Source: CAVOJV01 sp963696325
Lineage (GTDB): Bacteria; Pseudomonadota; Gammaproteobacteria; Competibacterales; Competibacteraceae
Assembly (NCBI GenBank): GCA_963696325.1
Contig: CAVOJV010000031.1
Span: forward strand, 1 to 64,000
Length of the DNA stretch: 64,000 nucleotides
Reading direction: 5' to 3'
The number at the start of each line of letters is the position of its first letter. Position 1 is the stretch's first letter. Shown in pieces: positions 25,934 to 35,656 of the stretch. The translations under genes and the position numbers were made by a program. The notes beneath the pieces were generated by a model. It saw only the letters and a program-made list of their open reading frames with translations. It searched no databases and was not told where the DNA came from.

Positions 25934-28486
25934 TTAAGCAGCGGCGGTCACCTCATCCGCAACCTTGCGGTATTCCGGGAGTTGGTCGAAGTTCATGTAG
26001 CGGTAGATATCATCCGCCATGGCGTTGATGGTGCCCATGTGCGCCATGTATTCCTCGAAGGTGGGAATCTTGCCCAGAATGGCACACACCGCCGCCAACT
26101 CGGCGGAACTGAGATAGACATTGGCGTCCTTGCCCAGCCGATTGGGGAAATTGCGCGTGGAGGTGGACACTACCGTAGCACCATCCTTGACGCGCGCCTG
26201 GTTGCCCATGCACAGCGAGCAGCCGGGCATCTCGGTGCGGGCGCCAGCCTTGCCATAGATGGAGTAGTAACCCTCCTCGCTGAGTTGGTGGGCGTCCATC
26301 TTGGTGGGTGGGGCGATCCACAGCCGGGTAGGGATGTCGTGCTTGCCATCCAGGACCTTGCCGGCGGCACGGTAGTGGCCGATGTTGGTCATGCAGGAGC
26401 CGATGAACACTTCGTCGATCTTGTCCCCAGCCACCGCCGCCAGCGTTTTGATGTCGTCGGGATCGTTGGGGCAGGCCAGCAGCGGTTCCTTGATCTTGGC
26501 GAGATCGATCTCAATGACCTCGGCGTACTCGGCATCCGGGTCTGGTTCCAGCAGGACCGGGCTGGCCAGCCAGTCCTCCATGGCCTTGATGCGCCGCTCC
26601 AGGGTGCGGGCATCCTGATAGCCAGTGGCGATCATCCACTTCATGAGCGTGATGTTGGAGTTCAGGTACTCGATGATGGGCTCCTTGTTCAGGCGCACGG
26701 TGCAGCCGCCCGCGGAACGTTCGGCGGAAGCATCGGATAGCTCGAAAGCCTGCTCCACCTTCAGATCGGGCAGTCCCTCGATTTCCAGGATGCGGCCCGA
26801 GAAGACATTCTGCTTGCCCTGCTTGGCTACCGTCAGCAGGCCCTTCTGGATGGCTGCGTAGGGAATGGCGTTGACCAGATCGCGCAGGGTGATGCCGGGC
26901 TGCATCTCGCCCTTGAAGCGCACCAGCACGGATTCCGGCATATCCAGCGGCATCACGCCGAGCGCGGCGGCGAAGGCCACGAGACCAGATCCAGCGGGGA
27001 AGCTGATGCCGATGGGGAAGCGAGTGTGGGAATCGCCGCCGGTGCCGACGGTATCGGGCAGCAGCAGGCGGTTCAGCCAGGAGTGGATGATGCCGTCACC
27101 GGGACGCAGGCTGACCCCGCTGCGGGAGGCGATGAAGTCCGGCAGGGTATGATGGGTCTGAATGTCCACCGGCTTGGGGTATGCCGCGGTGTGGCAGAAG
27201 CTCTGCATCACCAGATCGGCGGAGAAGCCAAGACACGCCAGTTCCTTGAGTTCGTCGCGGGTCATCGGGCCGGTGGTGTCCTGCGAACCCACCGTGGTCA
27301 TGCGCGGCTCGCAGTAGGTGCCGGGGCGAATGCCGGCCACGCCGCAGGCGCGGCCCACCATCTTCTGGGCCAGCGTATAGCCCTTGCCGGTATCCTGCGG
27401 GGCGACCGGGCGCTGGAATATCTCGGAAGGGGTCAGGCCCAGTTCGACGCGGGTCTTGTCGGTCAGCGTGCGGCCGATGATCAAGGGGATACGGCCGCCG
27501 GCGCGCACCTCATCGGGCAGAGTGATGGGTTTCAACTCGAAGGTGCTGACCAGCTCGCCTTTTTCATTGCTTATCTTACCCTCGTAGGGGTAGATGATGA
27601 TCACGTCGCCAGTACTGAGCTTGGCCACGTCGCACTCGATGGGCAGCGCCCCGGAGTCCTCAGCCGTATTGAAAAAGATGGGAGCGATCTTGCCACCCAG
27701 AATCACGCCGCCCTGGCGTTTGTTGGGCACGCAGGGGATATCGTGGCCCATGTGCCAAAGCACGGAGTTGATGGCGGACTTGCGGGAAGATCCCGTGCCC
27801 ACCACATCGCCCACGTAGGCCAGCGGATGGCCCTTCTTCTTGAGTTCGAGGATGGTGTCCAGGGCACCTTCCAGGCGGGAGTTCAGCATGGCCTTGGCGT
27901 GCAGGGGGATGTCGGGACGGCTCCATGCCTCGCTGGCCGGAGACAGATCATCGGTGTTGGTCTCGCCGGGTACCTTGAATACGGTGACGGTGATCTGCTC
28001 GGGTAGCTTTGGACGGCTGGTGAACCACTCGGCGTCGGCCCAGGACTCGGCCACTTGCTTGGCGAAGGGGTTGGTCTTGGCCCTCTCGATGATATCGTGA
28101 TAGGCGTCGAACATCAGTAGGGTGTGAGAAAGCGCTTTGACAGCCGCTGGGGCTAGTTCCGCATCATCTAGGCGGTCTATCAAGGGCTGGATGTTGTAGC
28201 CGCCCAGCATGGTACCCAGCAGCTCGATGGCGCGCTGGCGACTCACCAGGGGGGACTGGGCCTCGCCCTTGGCCACGGCGGCCAGGAAAGCAGCCTTCAC
28301 ATAAGCAGCTTGATCCACGCCCGGGGGCACCCGGTTGATCAGCAGGTCGAGCAGCGTCGCCTCTTCGCCCGTGGGCGGGTTCTTCAGCAGTCCCACTAGA
28401 TCAGCGGTCTGCTTGGCGTCCAGGGGCAGCGGCGGCACGCCCTGAGCGGCGCGTTCCTCAACATGTTTGCGATAGGCTTCTAGCAC
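25934..28486 (-). CDS. acnB: Bifunctional aconitate hydratase 2 / 2-methylisocitrate dehydratase
   Basis: Main TCA-cycle aconitase, 850 residues, intact. The N-terminal HEAT-like domain starts LEAYRKHVEERAAQGVPPL; domain 4-type swivel KGHPLAYVGDVVGTGSSRKS follows, which is the AcnB order; Fe-S ligands lie in FIGSCMTNIGHYR and GCSLCMGNQAR near the C-terminus. It lies upstream of acnA on the same strand with a strong terminator between them, so the two are separate transcripts. It can also use 2-methylisocitrate in propionate metabolism. Confidence 0.97.
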   Translation of the reverse strand: MLEAYRKHVEERAAQGVPPLPLDAKQTADLVGLLKNPPTGEEATLLDLLINRVPPGVDQAAYVKAAFLAAVAKGEAQSPLVSRQRAIELLGTMLGGYNIQPLIDRLDDAELAPAAVKALSHTLLMFDAYHDIIERAKTNPFAKQVAESWADAEWFTSRPKLPEQITVTVFKVPGETNTDDLSPASEAWSRPDIPLHAKAMLNSRLEGALDTILELKKKGHPLAYVGDVVGTGSSRKSAINSVLWHMGHDIPCVPNKRQGGVILGGKIAPIFFNTAEDSGALPIECDVAKLSTGDVIIIYPYEGKISNEKGELVSTFELKPITLPDEVRAGGRIPLIIGRTLTDKTRVELGLTPSEIFQRPVAPQDTGKGYTLAQKMVGRACGVAGIRPGTYCEPRMTTVGSQDTTGPMTRDELKELACLGFSADLVMQSFCHTAAYPKPVDIQTHHTLPDFIASRSGVSLRPGDGIIHSWLNRLLLPDTVGTGGDSHTRFPIGISFPAGSGLVAFAAALGVMPLDMPESVLVRFKGEMQPGITLRDLVNAIPYAAIQKGLLTVAKQGKQNVFSGRILEIEGLPDLKVEQAFELSDASAERSAGGCTVRLNKEPIIEYLNSNITLMKWMIATGYQDARTLERRIKAMEDWLASPVLLEPDPDAEYAEVIEIDLAKIKEPLLACPNDPDDIKTLAAVAGDKIDEVFIGSCMTNIGHYRAAGKVLDGKHDIPTRLWIAPPTKMDAHQLSEEGYYSIYGKAGARTEMPGCSLCMGNQARVKDGATVVSTSTRNFPNRLGKDANVYLSSAELAAVCAILGKIPTFEEYMAHMGTINAMADDIYRYMNFDQLPEYRKVADEVTAAA

Positions 28487-28627
28487 GGGAAAACCCCCTC
28501 ATCTTGATGGTTACAGCGGGTAAAAATTGTGAGGCCCTTGGGCGGGCAGGATGGTGCACGGTGGTTTGAGCCTTGATTCTAGCGGGTACAGCGGAATCTG
28601 TGAAATGGTGCCTGTGTCAGGTGGCTT

Positions 28628-28655
28628 GACGTATTCCCTTGGACGTATTCCCTTG
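28628..28655 (+). repeat. Two tandem copies of a 14-bp unit
   Basis: GACGTATTCCCTTG occurs twice, directly abutting, at 28628-28641 and 28642-28655. It lies at the edge of a transposase fragment and may be a duplication left by its rearrangement. Confidence 0.7.
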
Positions 28656-28689
28656 AATGTTGTGTTTTCGGTATATGCTCGACCGCATG

Positions 28690-29039
28690 ATGAAGCGGCT
28701 TGCCATTCATGCGCTGGCATCGACGGTCGTTGAAGCTGCCATCCATCGCCGCCACCCACGGGTTACCGTTGGCGACAACGGCGGCCAAACTAAGACGGTT
28801 GAACTCGACAAAGTCGAAGTCTTGCCGGAACCGCCGGGAGTAAGTTTTTTCATTAAGATCTCGTAGCGACTCAAATTGCGAAAGTTCGCCTTGCCCCGCA
28901 GACACATCAGGGTGGTCAGCAGGATGATTTCAAACTTACTCTGCGGTTTGGCGACACTGGACAGGCGGCTTAAAACAACATCTACTAGGGTCATGGAAGC
29001 CTTAGGTTGCGGTGAAAATGTCGTTATGGAAACCCACAT
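28690..29039 (-). pseudogene. Remnant of an IS4-like DDE transposase (N-terminal part)
   Basis: Two frames on the minus strand join into a transposase N-terminus: MTLVDVVLSRLSSVAKPQ, FEIILLTTLMCLRGKANF, RNLSRY, then in the next frame LNEKTYSRRFRQDFDFVEF and WVAAMDGSF, where the D corresponds to the first catalytic Asp (DASF in relatives). The remaining catalytic domain is absent, so the element is dead. No terminal repeats are recognised. Identification is by recall of this transposase family. Confidence 0.6.
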
Positions 29040-29223
29040 TCTCCTATACCGAAGGTCCCCACCTGAATATCAAACGGTTAGTGAAAACTGTCCGAACTAT
29101 TGGAAAACAAGAAAAACAGCCAGTTGACCTTAAACCCTTTCCAAATACCTCGCTAATGGTCTAAAGTTTGGTATCCAACCGGTCCTCGGTAACCTCAGTT
29201 GTAGGATTTAAAGAACGGAAGCC

Positions 29224-30978
29224 ATGGCCACAACCCGTAAAGACATCAAAAACACCCTATCTGAGACCACGTTAGGCGCTCTGGCCAGGCAACTGGTGCG
29301 GAATAATGTGGTGGATGAACCCGCCGCGCTGCAAGCCACCCAACAGGCCCGCCGTACCAATGTGCCACTGGTCACCTACCTGGTCGAGAACAAGCTCGCC
29401 CGCGCCAAGGACATCGCTTATATAGCCTCGCGGGAATTCAACCTGCCCTTGTATGATCTTAGCACCCTGGACCTCGAGGCGGCTCCGGTGCGACTGGTGG
29501 ATGAAAAACTCATTCGCCGGCACCGTGCCTTGCCGCTGTTCAAGCGGGGCAACCGCTTGTTCCTGGGCGTTGCCGACCCCACCAATCAGCGGGCGCTGGA
29601 AGACATCAAATTCCAGACCAGTCTTAACACTGAACCGGTCGTGGTGATCGAAAACCAGTTGACGGATATTATCGAGCGCGCGCTCGATAATCCCACGCAA
29701 AGCATGGGGGCGATGCTCGATGAGGACCTGGAAAACATCGACATCAGTGGCGGTGAGGATGACCCTTCCGCTGGCATTGTCTCCAATCAGGGCTCCGAGG
29801 ATGACGCGCCGGTCGTGCGCTTTATCAATCGGGCGCTGCTGGACGCCATCAACAGCGGCGCGTCTGACATCCATTTCGAACCTTACGAGCAATCCTACCG
29901 GGTGCGGTTCCGTCACGGACGGCATGCTGCATCGAGATCGCCAAGCCGCCGGTCAGCATGGCCCCGCGCATTGCCGCCCGCATCAAGGTCATGGCGCAGA
30001 CTGGATATCGCCGAAAAGCGCGCTGCCCCAGGACGGCCGCATCAAGATGAACCTGTCCAAAAAGCGATCCATTGATTTTCGTGTCAATACCCTGCCCTAC
30101 CCTATGGGGAGAAAAGTCGTGTTGCGGATTCTCGATCCCGGCAGCGCGCAAATGGGCATCGACGCGCTGGGCTACGAGGACGACGCAGAAAGAGACTGTT
30201 CCTAAAGGCTATCAACAAGCCCCAGGGCATGATCCTGGTGACCGGCCCGACCGGCTCGCGGCAAAACGGTGTCGCTGTACACCGGCCTGAATATACTCAA
30301 CACCGCCGAGCGCAACATTTCCACCGCCGAAGACCCTGTCGAAATCAACCTCGCAGGCGTCAACCAGGTTCACGTCAATCCGCAAGATCGGCATGAACTT
30401 CGCCAAGGCGTTGCGCTCGTTCCTGCGCCAGGATCCGGACGTCATCATGGTGGGCGAGATCCGCGATCTGGAGACGGCGGAAATCGCCATCAAGGCCGCC
30501 CAGACCGGTCATCTGGTGCTGTCCACCCTGCACACCAACAGCGCGCCGCAAACCATGACGCGCCTGATGAACATGGGCGTCGCGCCTTTCAACATCGCCT
30601 CTTCCGTCTCCCTGATCATCGCCCAGCGCCTGGCTCGGCGATTGTGCAGGCCAGTGTAAGGAACCGGAGACCGATGATATCCGCCCGAGGCCCTGCTGGA
30701 GGAGGGTTTCCCGGGAAGACGAGCTGGACGGGCTGACCCTCTACCGGCCGGTGGGCTGCGACCAATGCACCCATGGCTATAAAGGCCGGGTGGGCATCTA
30801 CGAGGTCATGCCGGTTTCCGAGGAGATAGGCCGCATCATCATGGCCAACGGCAACGCCATTCAGATCGCCGACCAGGCCAAGCGGGAAGGCATCAATAAC
30901 CTGCGCCGTTCGGGACTCAATAAGGTCAGCGCGGGGGTCACCAGCCTGGCGGAACTCAATCGGGTAACCAAGGAATAA
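29224..30978 (+). pseudogene. pilB: Type IV pilus assembly ATPase PilB, several frameshifts
   Basis: Cytoplasmic hexameric ATPase that drives pilus extension. The N-terminal GSPII_E domain is clean to about 29900 (LSETTLGALARQLV, ARAKDIAYIASREFNLP, SGASDIHFEPYEQ). Later pieces in shifting frames give KRSIDFRVNTLPYP, a Walker A TGPTGSGKT needing a one-base correction near 30255, ISTAEDPVEI, RQDPDVIMVGEIRDLETA and a zinc-binding VGCDQCTHGYKGRVGI. About five or six indels are needed. The corrected length is about 585 residues. pilC and pilD follow on the same strand. Since pilC and pilD look functional, sequence error is the likely cause. Confidence 0.9.
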
Positions 30979-31048
30979 ACAGCGGCAACGCGGGCAGCAT
31001 CGGCCCGGCGGCAAACATCGGATCAGCAAGGACTAAAGGACTTACAGC

Positions 31049-32288
31049 GTGGCAAAGACTACCAGCCTGGCAAAGAGAAAACCGGTCGATGACATCACCT
31101 TCGTTTGGGAGGGCATCGACAAGCGCAATGTACGGGTTAAAGGGGAAATACGCAGTACCGCCCCTAACCTGGTTAAGGTCGAACTGCGCCGCCAGGGCAT
31201 CAATCCCCTGCGGGTCAAGAAAAAGCCCAAGCCCCTGATCACCTTGGGCAACACGATTAAACCCAAGGACATCATGTTGTTCACCCGGCAGTTATGCACC
31301 ATGCTGCAAGCCGGCATCGCCGTGGTGCAGGCCCTGGACATGGTGGGCCACAGCAGCAAGAAACCCAAGCTCAAGGACATGATTCTCAGCATCAAGGCCG
31401 ATGTGGAGGGCGGCAATACCTTCGCCAAGGCGCTGGCCAAGCACCACCTGTATTTCGACGATCTTTATTGCAACCTGGTGAATGCCGGCGAGGAAGCTGG
31501 CGTGCTGGAAACCCTGCTCGGCAAGATCGCCATTTACCTGGAAAAAACCGAGGCGATCAAGGCTAAAATCAAGAAGGCCCTGCTCTATCCGGCTATTGTT
31601 ATGGTAGTGGCCTTCGGGGTCACCATCCTTCATCATGATCTTCGTGATTCCTACCTTCGAATCCCTGTTCAAGAGCTTCGGCGCCGACCTGCCGGCCTTC
31701 ACCAGGTTGATCATCAGCATCTCGCAGTTCTTCCAGGCCTGGTGGTGGGCGATCTTTGGCGCCATCGGCGGGGCCATCTACGCCTTCATCGAGGGCCGCA
31801 AGCGGTCCCCTGCCTTCAACCACTTGATCGACCGCTGGGCGCTGAAGATCCCGTTGTTTGGCTACATGATCTCCCTGTCTGCCAATGCCCGCTTCGCGCG
31901 TACCCTGTCCACCATGTTCAGCGGCGGCGTGCCGCTGGTGGACGCCATGACCTCGGTGGCTGGCGCTACGGGTAACTACGTTTTCGAACAAGCCGTGCTG
32001 GAGATGCGCGACTCGGTTTCCATCGGCCAGCAACTCAACTTCGCCATGCGCCAGACCACCCTGTTTCCCGATATGGTCATCCAGATGGTTGCCATCGGCG
32101 AGGAGGCGGGTTCGCTGGGGGATATGTTGACCAAGGTTGCCGATTTCTACGAGGAAGAACTGGACAACACCGTGGCTGCCATGACGACTCTTATCGAGCC
32201 GCTGGTGATGTGTATCCTGGCGGTCATCGTGGGCAGTCTGGTGATCGCCATGTACCTGCCCATCTTCAAGCTGGGCGCCGCGATCTAA
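31049..32288 (+). CDS. pilC: Type IV pilus inner-membrane platform protein PilC (one frameshift)
   Basis: Anchors the pilus machine and couples PilB to pilin assembly. The corrected product has 412 residues and the duplicated T2SSF domain: MLFTRQLCTMLQAGIAV with FAKALAKHHLYFDDLYCNLVNAGEEAG in the first half and MISLSANARFARTLSTMFSGGVPLVDAM with MVIQMVAIGEEAGSLGDML in the second. The N-terminal VWEGIDKRNVRVKGEI is typical. At about 31632 a T is one too many (CCTT for CCT), splitting the frame before IMIFVIPTFESLF. It lies 70 bases after pilB. Confidence 0.93.
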
Positions 32289-32297
32289 CCAACTTCC

Positions 32298-33164
32298 ATG
32301 GCCATCCTGGAACCGCTGGCGACTTCCCCTGCCCTGTTCGCCCTCGTGGCCGGTTTGTTCGGCCTCATTGTCGGCAGTTTTCTGAACGTGGTCATCCACC
32401 GCCTGCCCGTTATGCTCGAACGGGAGTGGCGGGGCCAATGCGCGGAATTGCTGGGGCAAGCCACGGCGGAGGAGCCACTCTTCAATCTGTGGACACCGCG
32501 GTCCCGCTGCCCGGTTTGCGGCCATGTCATCAGCGCCGCCGAAAACATCCCGCTGCTCAGTTATGCCCTGTTGCGGGGGCGCTGCGCTGCCTGCAAGACC
32601 CCTATCTCCGTGCAATACCCGCTGGTGGAAGCGCTGAGTGGCGCGCTGGCGGTACTGACCGCCTGGCAGTTTGGCTTTGGCTGGCCGGCAGCGGCGGCGC
32701 TGCTGCTCACCGGGGCGCTCATCGCGCTGGCCGTGATCGATTTCAAGCAGCAACTGCTGCCGGACAGCATCACCCTGCCCTGGCTCTGGCTGGGCTTGGG
32801 GCTGGCGCTGGTTGGCGTCTTCACCGATCTGGAGAGCAGCGTGATCGGCGCCATGGCCGGTTATCTCTCGCTGTGGTCGATCTATTGGCTGTTCCGCCTG
32901 CTCACCGGCAAGGAGGGCATGGGCTATGGCGACTTCAAGCTGCTTGCCATGCTGGGAGCCTGGCAGGGCTGGCAGTCGCTGGCCGCTATCGTGATCGTCT
33001 CTTCCGCGGTGGGAGCCGTGCTCGGTGTTATCCTAATTCTGGTCCGGGGCCGAGACCGCAACATACCGATGCCTTTCGGTCCCTTCCTGGCTGCCGCCGG
33101 CTGGATCACCCTGTTGTGGGGCGAATCCCTGAACCGCTTCTATCTGAACTGGCTGGGGCTCTAG
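32298..33164 (+). CDS. pilD: Prepilin leader peptidase / N-methyltransferase
   Basis: Membrane aspartyl protease that cuts and methylates prepilins. 288 residues with the N-terminal zinc motif C-x-x-C...C-x-x-C (RCPVCGHVIS, RCAACKTPIS), VGSFLNVVIHRLP, and the two catalytic Asp in AVIDFKQQLLPD and GYGDFKLLAMLGAW. About eight membrane helices. Starts ten bases after pilC, so co-transcribed. Confidence 0.96.
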   Translation: MAILEPLATSPALFALVAGLFGLIVGSFLNVVIHRLPVMLEREWRGQCAELLGQATAEEPLFNLWTPRSRCPVCGHVISAAENIPLLSYALLRGRCAACKTPISVQYPLVEALSGALAVLTAWQFGFGWPAAAALLLTGALIALAVIDFKQQLLPDSITLPWLWLGLGLALVGVFTDLESSVIGAMAGYLSLWSIYWLFRLLTGKEGMGYGDFKLLAMLGAWQGWQSLAAIVIVSSAVGAVLGVILILVRGRDRNIPMPFGPFLAAAGWITLLWGESLNRFYLNWLGL

Positions 33165-33167
33165 GCG

Positions 33168-33797
33168 ATGCTCGTGGTTGGCCTGACCGGCGGTATCGGC
33201 AGCGGCAAGACGGCGGTCAGCAATGCCTTCGCCCGGCTGGGGGTGCCGGTCATCGATACCGATGTGCTGGCCCGCGAAGTGGTGCGACCCGGCCAACCGG
33301 CGCTAGCCGAGATCGCCGAGCAGTTTGGGCCGCAATGCCTGGACGCCACGAGCGCCCTGGATCGCGGCTATCTGCGCCGGGTGGTGTTCGCCGATCCCGA
33401 CCTGCGCGAACACCTGGAGGCGATTCTGCACCCGCGTATTCGCCAGGCCCTGCGCGAGCGCCTGGCGGCGCTGGCCGCCCCCTATTGCCTGGTGGTGGTG
33501 CCGCTGCTGGTGGAAACCGGGATGGCCACGCTGGTGCAGCGCATCCTTGTGGTGGACGTGCCCGAAAGCGTGCAGGTCCAGCGGGTTATGGCCCGCGATG
33601 GGGTGAACGAGACCGAGGCCCGTCGCGTCCTTGCGGCCCAGGCGACCCGCGCCCGGCGCCTGGCGGCCGCTGATGACGTTATCGATAACAGCAGCAGTGA
33701 TCTGGCGGCGCTGGCCGCTCAGGTCGCGTTCCTCCATCAACGGTATATGGCCCTCACCAGCACGGATTGCAATATTCCCGCAGTAACCCAGCCGTAA
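33168..33797 (+). CDS. coaE: Dephospho-CoA kinase
   Basis: Last step of coenzyme A synthesis. 209 residues with P-loop GLTGGIGSGKTAVSN, the substrate-site DTDVLAREVVRPGQP and LVVVPLLVETGM. The ATG is three bases after pilD. The pilB-pilC-pilD-coaE-zapD order is the common gammaproteobacterial arrangement, here interrupted by an IS110 element before zapD. Confidence 0.96.
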   Translation: MLVVGLTGGIGSGKTAVSNAFARLGVPVIDTDVLAREVVRPGQPALAEIAEQFGPQCLDATSALDRGYLRRVVFADPDLREHLEAILHPRIRQALRERLAALAAPYCLVVVPLLVETGMATLVQRILVVDVPESVQVQRVMARDGVNETEARRVLAAQATRARRLAAADDVIDNSSSDLAALAAQVAFLHQRYMALTSTDCNIPAVTQP

Positions 33798-34071
33798 GAT
33801 AACCCCGTCATGGGCATGCGTCAGCAGGGAACATCGCCCCGATGCGATAACTGCTTAGTTCTACTGCACTTCCTCGGCAATCGGTGGCGGTCGCCACGCC
33901 CCTAAAACAATCATTTCAATCGGTCTTGACACCCCCGACGATGAAAGTAGGGTAAGCGCGGGAGGCTCGCCCAAGGACGTAGAGGGAATGATGGTTTCAA
34001 CGTCGTCCTAAAACATGAGCCTGCGGCCCCGCATCGCACCCCCGACTGTCGCCTTCGAGCACGCATGGCAA

Positions 34072-34193
34072 CCTGACCGGCCTATACGCACCGACTTTCC
34101 CAAGGATGTCGGTAACGGTAGGTCAGGAGTACGCGGAGCCCTGGTGAACCTCCCACCCAGTCCTCACGGCCACGCCTACTTTCAAGGGAGGTT
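34072..34193 (+). ncRNA. Candidate IS110 bridge RNA (two stem-internal-loop structures)
   Basis: Two imperfect hairpins lie directly before the transposase. In the first, CCTGACC (34072-34078) pairs with GGTCAGG (34121-34127), enclosing an asymmetric internal loop and a second stem CCGAC/GTCGG (34091-34112). In the second, AACCTCCC (34147-34154) pairs with GGGAGGTT (34186-34193) around a 31-nt loop. Stems with guide-bearing internal loops, upstream of the transposase, are the layout of IS110 bridge RNAs. The 3' strand of the second stem also contains the GGGAGG ribosome site of the transposase. Confidence 0.45.
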
Positions 34194-34196
34194 TCC

Positions 34197-35416
34197 ATGG
34201 ACATTCAACCCATTTTCCGTTGCGCTGTTGGCATGGACATTCATTTAGCCCTCATCTGTGTGTGCCTCATTGTGGCCCAACCCGGCCTTGAACCGGAAGT
34301 GCATCGCCGCGAGTTCGGCGGCTTCAAACGGGACCGGCGCGCCATGGCCGAATGGATCGCGAGCTTCAAACCCGATATCGTGGTCATGGAAAGCACCGGG
34401 ATCTACTGGAAAAGCCCCTATGCGGCCTTGAAAAAATCGGCATTCAGGCCAAGGTGGTAAATGCCCAGCAGGTCAAAAAGGTGCCGGGCCGCAAAACCGA
34501 TACCAGCGACGCCGAATGGTTGGCCAGGTTGGCGCGGGCCGGCTTGCTGCGCGGCAGTTTCATCCCGCCGGAGCAGTTGCGCACCTTGCGCCAGGTGAGC
34601 CCTCATCACCACAAAATCACCGCCCTGCGGGCCATGGAGAAAAACCGTCTGGTCAAAGTGTTGAGCGATGCCGGCATTCGCATCACGGCAGTCGTCTCCG
34701 ATGCGCACGGCGTCGCGGCCACGGCCATGATTGACTGCCTGCTGGCAGGCGGCGGCACGCCCGAACAGGCGCTGGCCCATGTCGGTCGCCTCCACGCCCC
34801 ACCGGAGGTCTTGTTGGCCTCGTTGCAAGGCGAACTCAGCGCGGACCCTATCTTCGTGGCCAAAACCATTCGAAACCATATCGCGTATCTGGATACGCAG
34901 TTGGCCGACCTCGAACAGTATCTGTTGGATGCGCTCCAACCCCATGAGGCGGCCTTGGAACTGCTGATGACCATGCCCGGGATCGATCGGTTGGCCGCGG
35001 CCAAACTCCTCGTCGAAATCGGTGTGGACATGGCCGCGTTTGGCACGGCAGGCCGACTGTGCAAATGGGCCGGGGTCTGTCCCGGCAACGACGCGTCGGC
35101 CGGCAAACGGCGGCGTGGCGATACCGTGCCGGGGAATCGCTACGTGCGCGCCCTCTTGTGCCAAATCGCCTGGGCCGCAGTGCGCACCACCAGTCAATTC
35201 AAGGGCCGTTTCCAACGCTTGGTCAGTCGTCGGGGGACCAAGAAGGCGATCGTCGCCATCGGCCATAAAGTGCTCAAGACGGTGTTCGTGCTGCTGTCGC
35301 GCCAAGTACCTTACCAAGATTCCACGGTCGATTACGAAGCGCTCGCGGTGAAACGCCACGCGCCACGCTGGATCAGGCAACTGCGGAAATTCGGCTATCT
35401 GCCGCAGACGGCCTGA
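34197..35416 (+). CDS. IS110 family transposase (one frameshift)
   Basis: DEDD recombinase guided by a bridge RNA. About 406 residues when corrected. N-terminal RuvC-like domain: VGMDIHLALI (first D), VVMESTGIYW (E), VVNAQQVKKVPGRKTDTSDAEWLA (D-x-x-D). C-terminal Tnp-20 domain: MTMPGIDRLAAAKLLVEIG, KWAGVCPGNDASAGKRRRG and GNRYVRALLCQIAWAA, where a catalytic serine is expected. A run of six A near 34435 should be seven to join the halves (LKKIGIQAKVV). GGGAGG stands 6 nt before the ATG. Confidence 0.92.
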
Positions 35417-35656
35417 GTTCGCTTCGACCGTGGTTTAAAAAACGTCGCGCAGGCGGCGAGGGGCATCTTTGCTCCTTCCGTTACCGTACTTTCATGGCAA
35501 CCTATTGCGCATAGTTCATAAGTGATTGAACAACCGTGGATCCGGACTGATTAACGCAATCTGCGGGTTACCCATTGCCGCTCTGGGCCGGGTAAGCGAC
35601 AATACCGGCAGTTTCTGGACGCAGCCCGCTCGCGGTTCCCACCATAAAGGTTTGTT

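Larger units (their letters stand above)
33960..35500 (+). mobile_element. IS110-group insertion element (ends not defined)
   Basis: A DEDD transposase gene with about 200-400 bases of non-coding sequence on its 5' side and about 100 bases on its 3' side, placed between coaE and zapD. IS110-group elements have no terminal inverted repeats and make no target duplication, so I cannot fix the ends from sequence alone; the coordinates are approximate. The long 5' non-coding end matches the IS110 group as opposed to IS1111. Confidence 0.6.

Noticed and set aside
27026..28006. 326-residue open frame antisense to acnB
   Set aside because: Composition is the reverse of conserved AcnB codons and no motif or ribosome site supports it.
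31620..32753. 377-residue open frame antisense to pilC and pilD
   Set aside because: It crosses two real genes, is rich in H, Q, G and R as expected of a shadow frame, and shows no domain.
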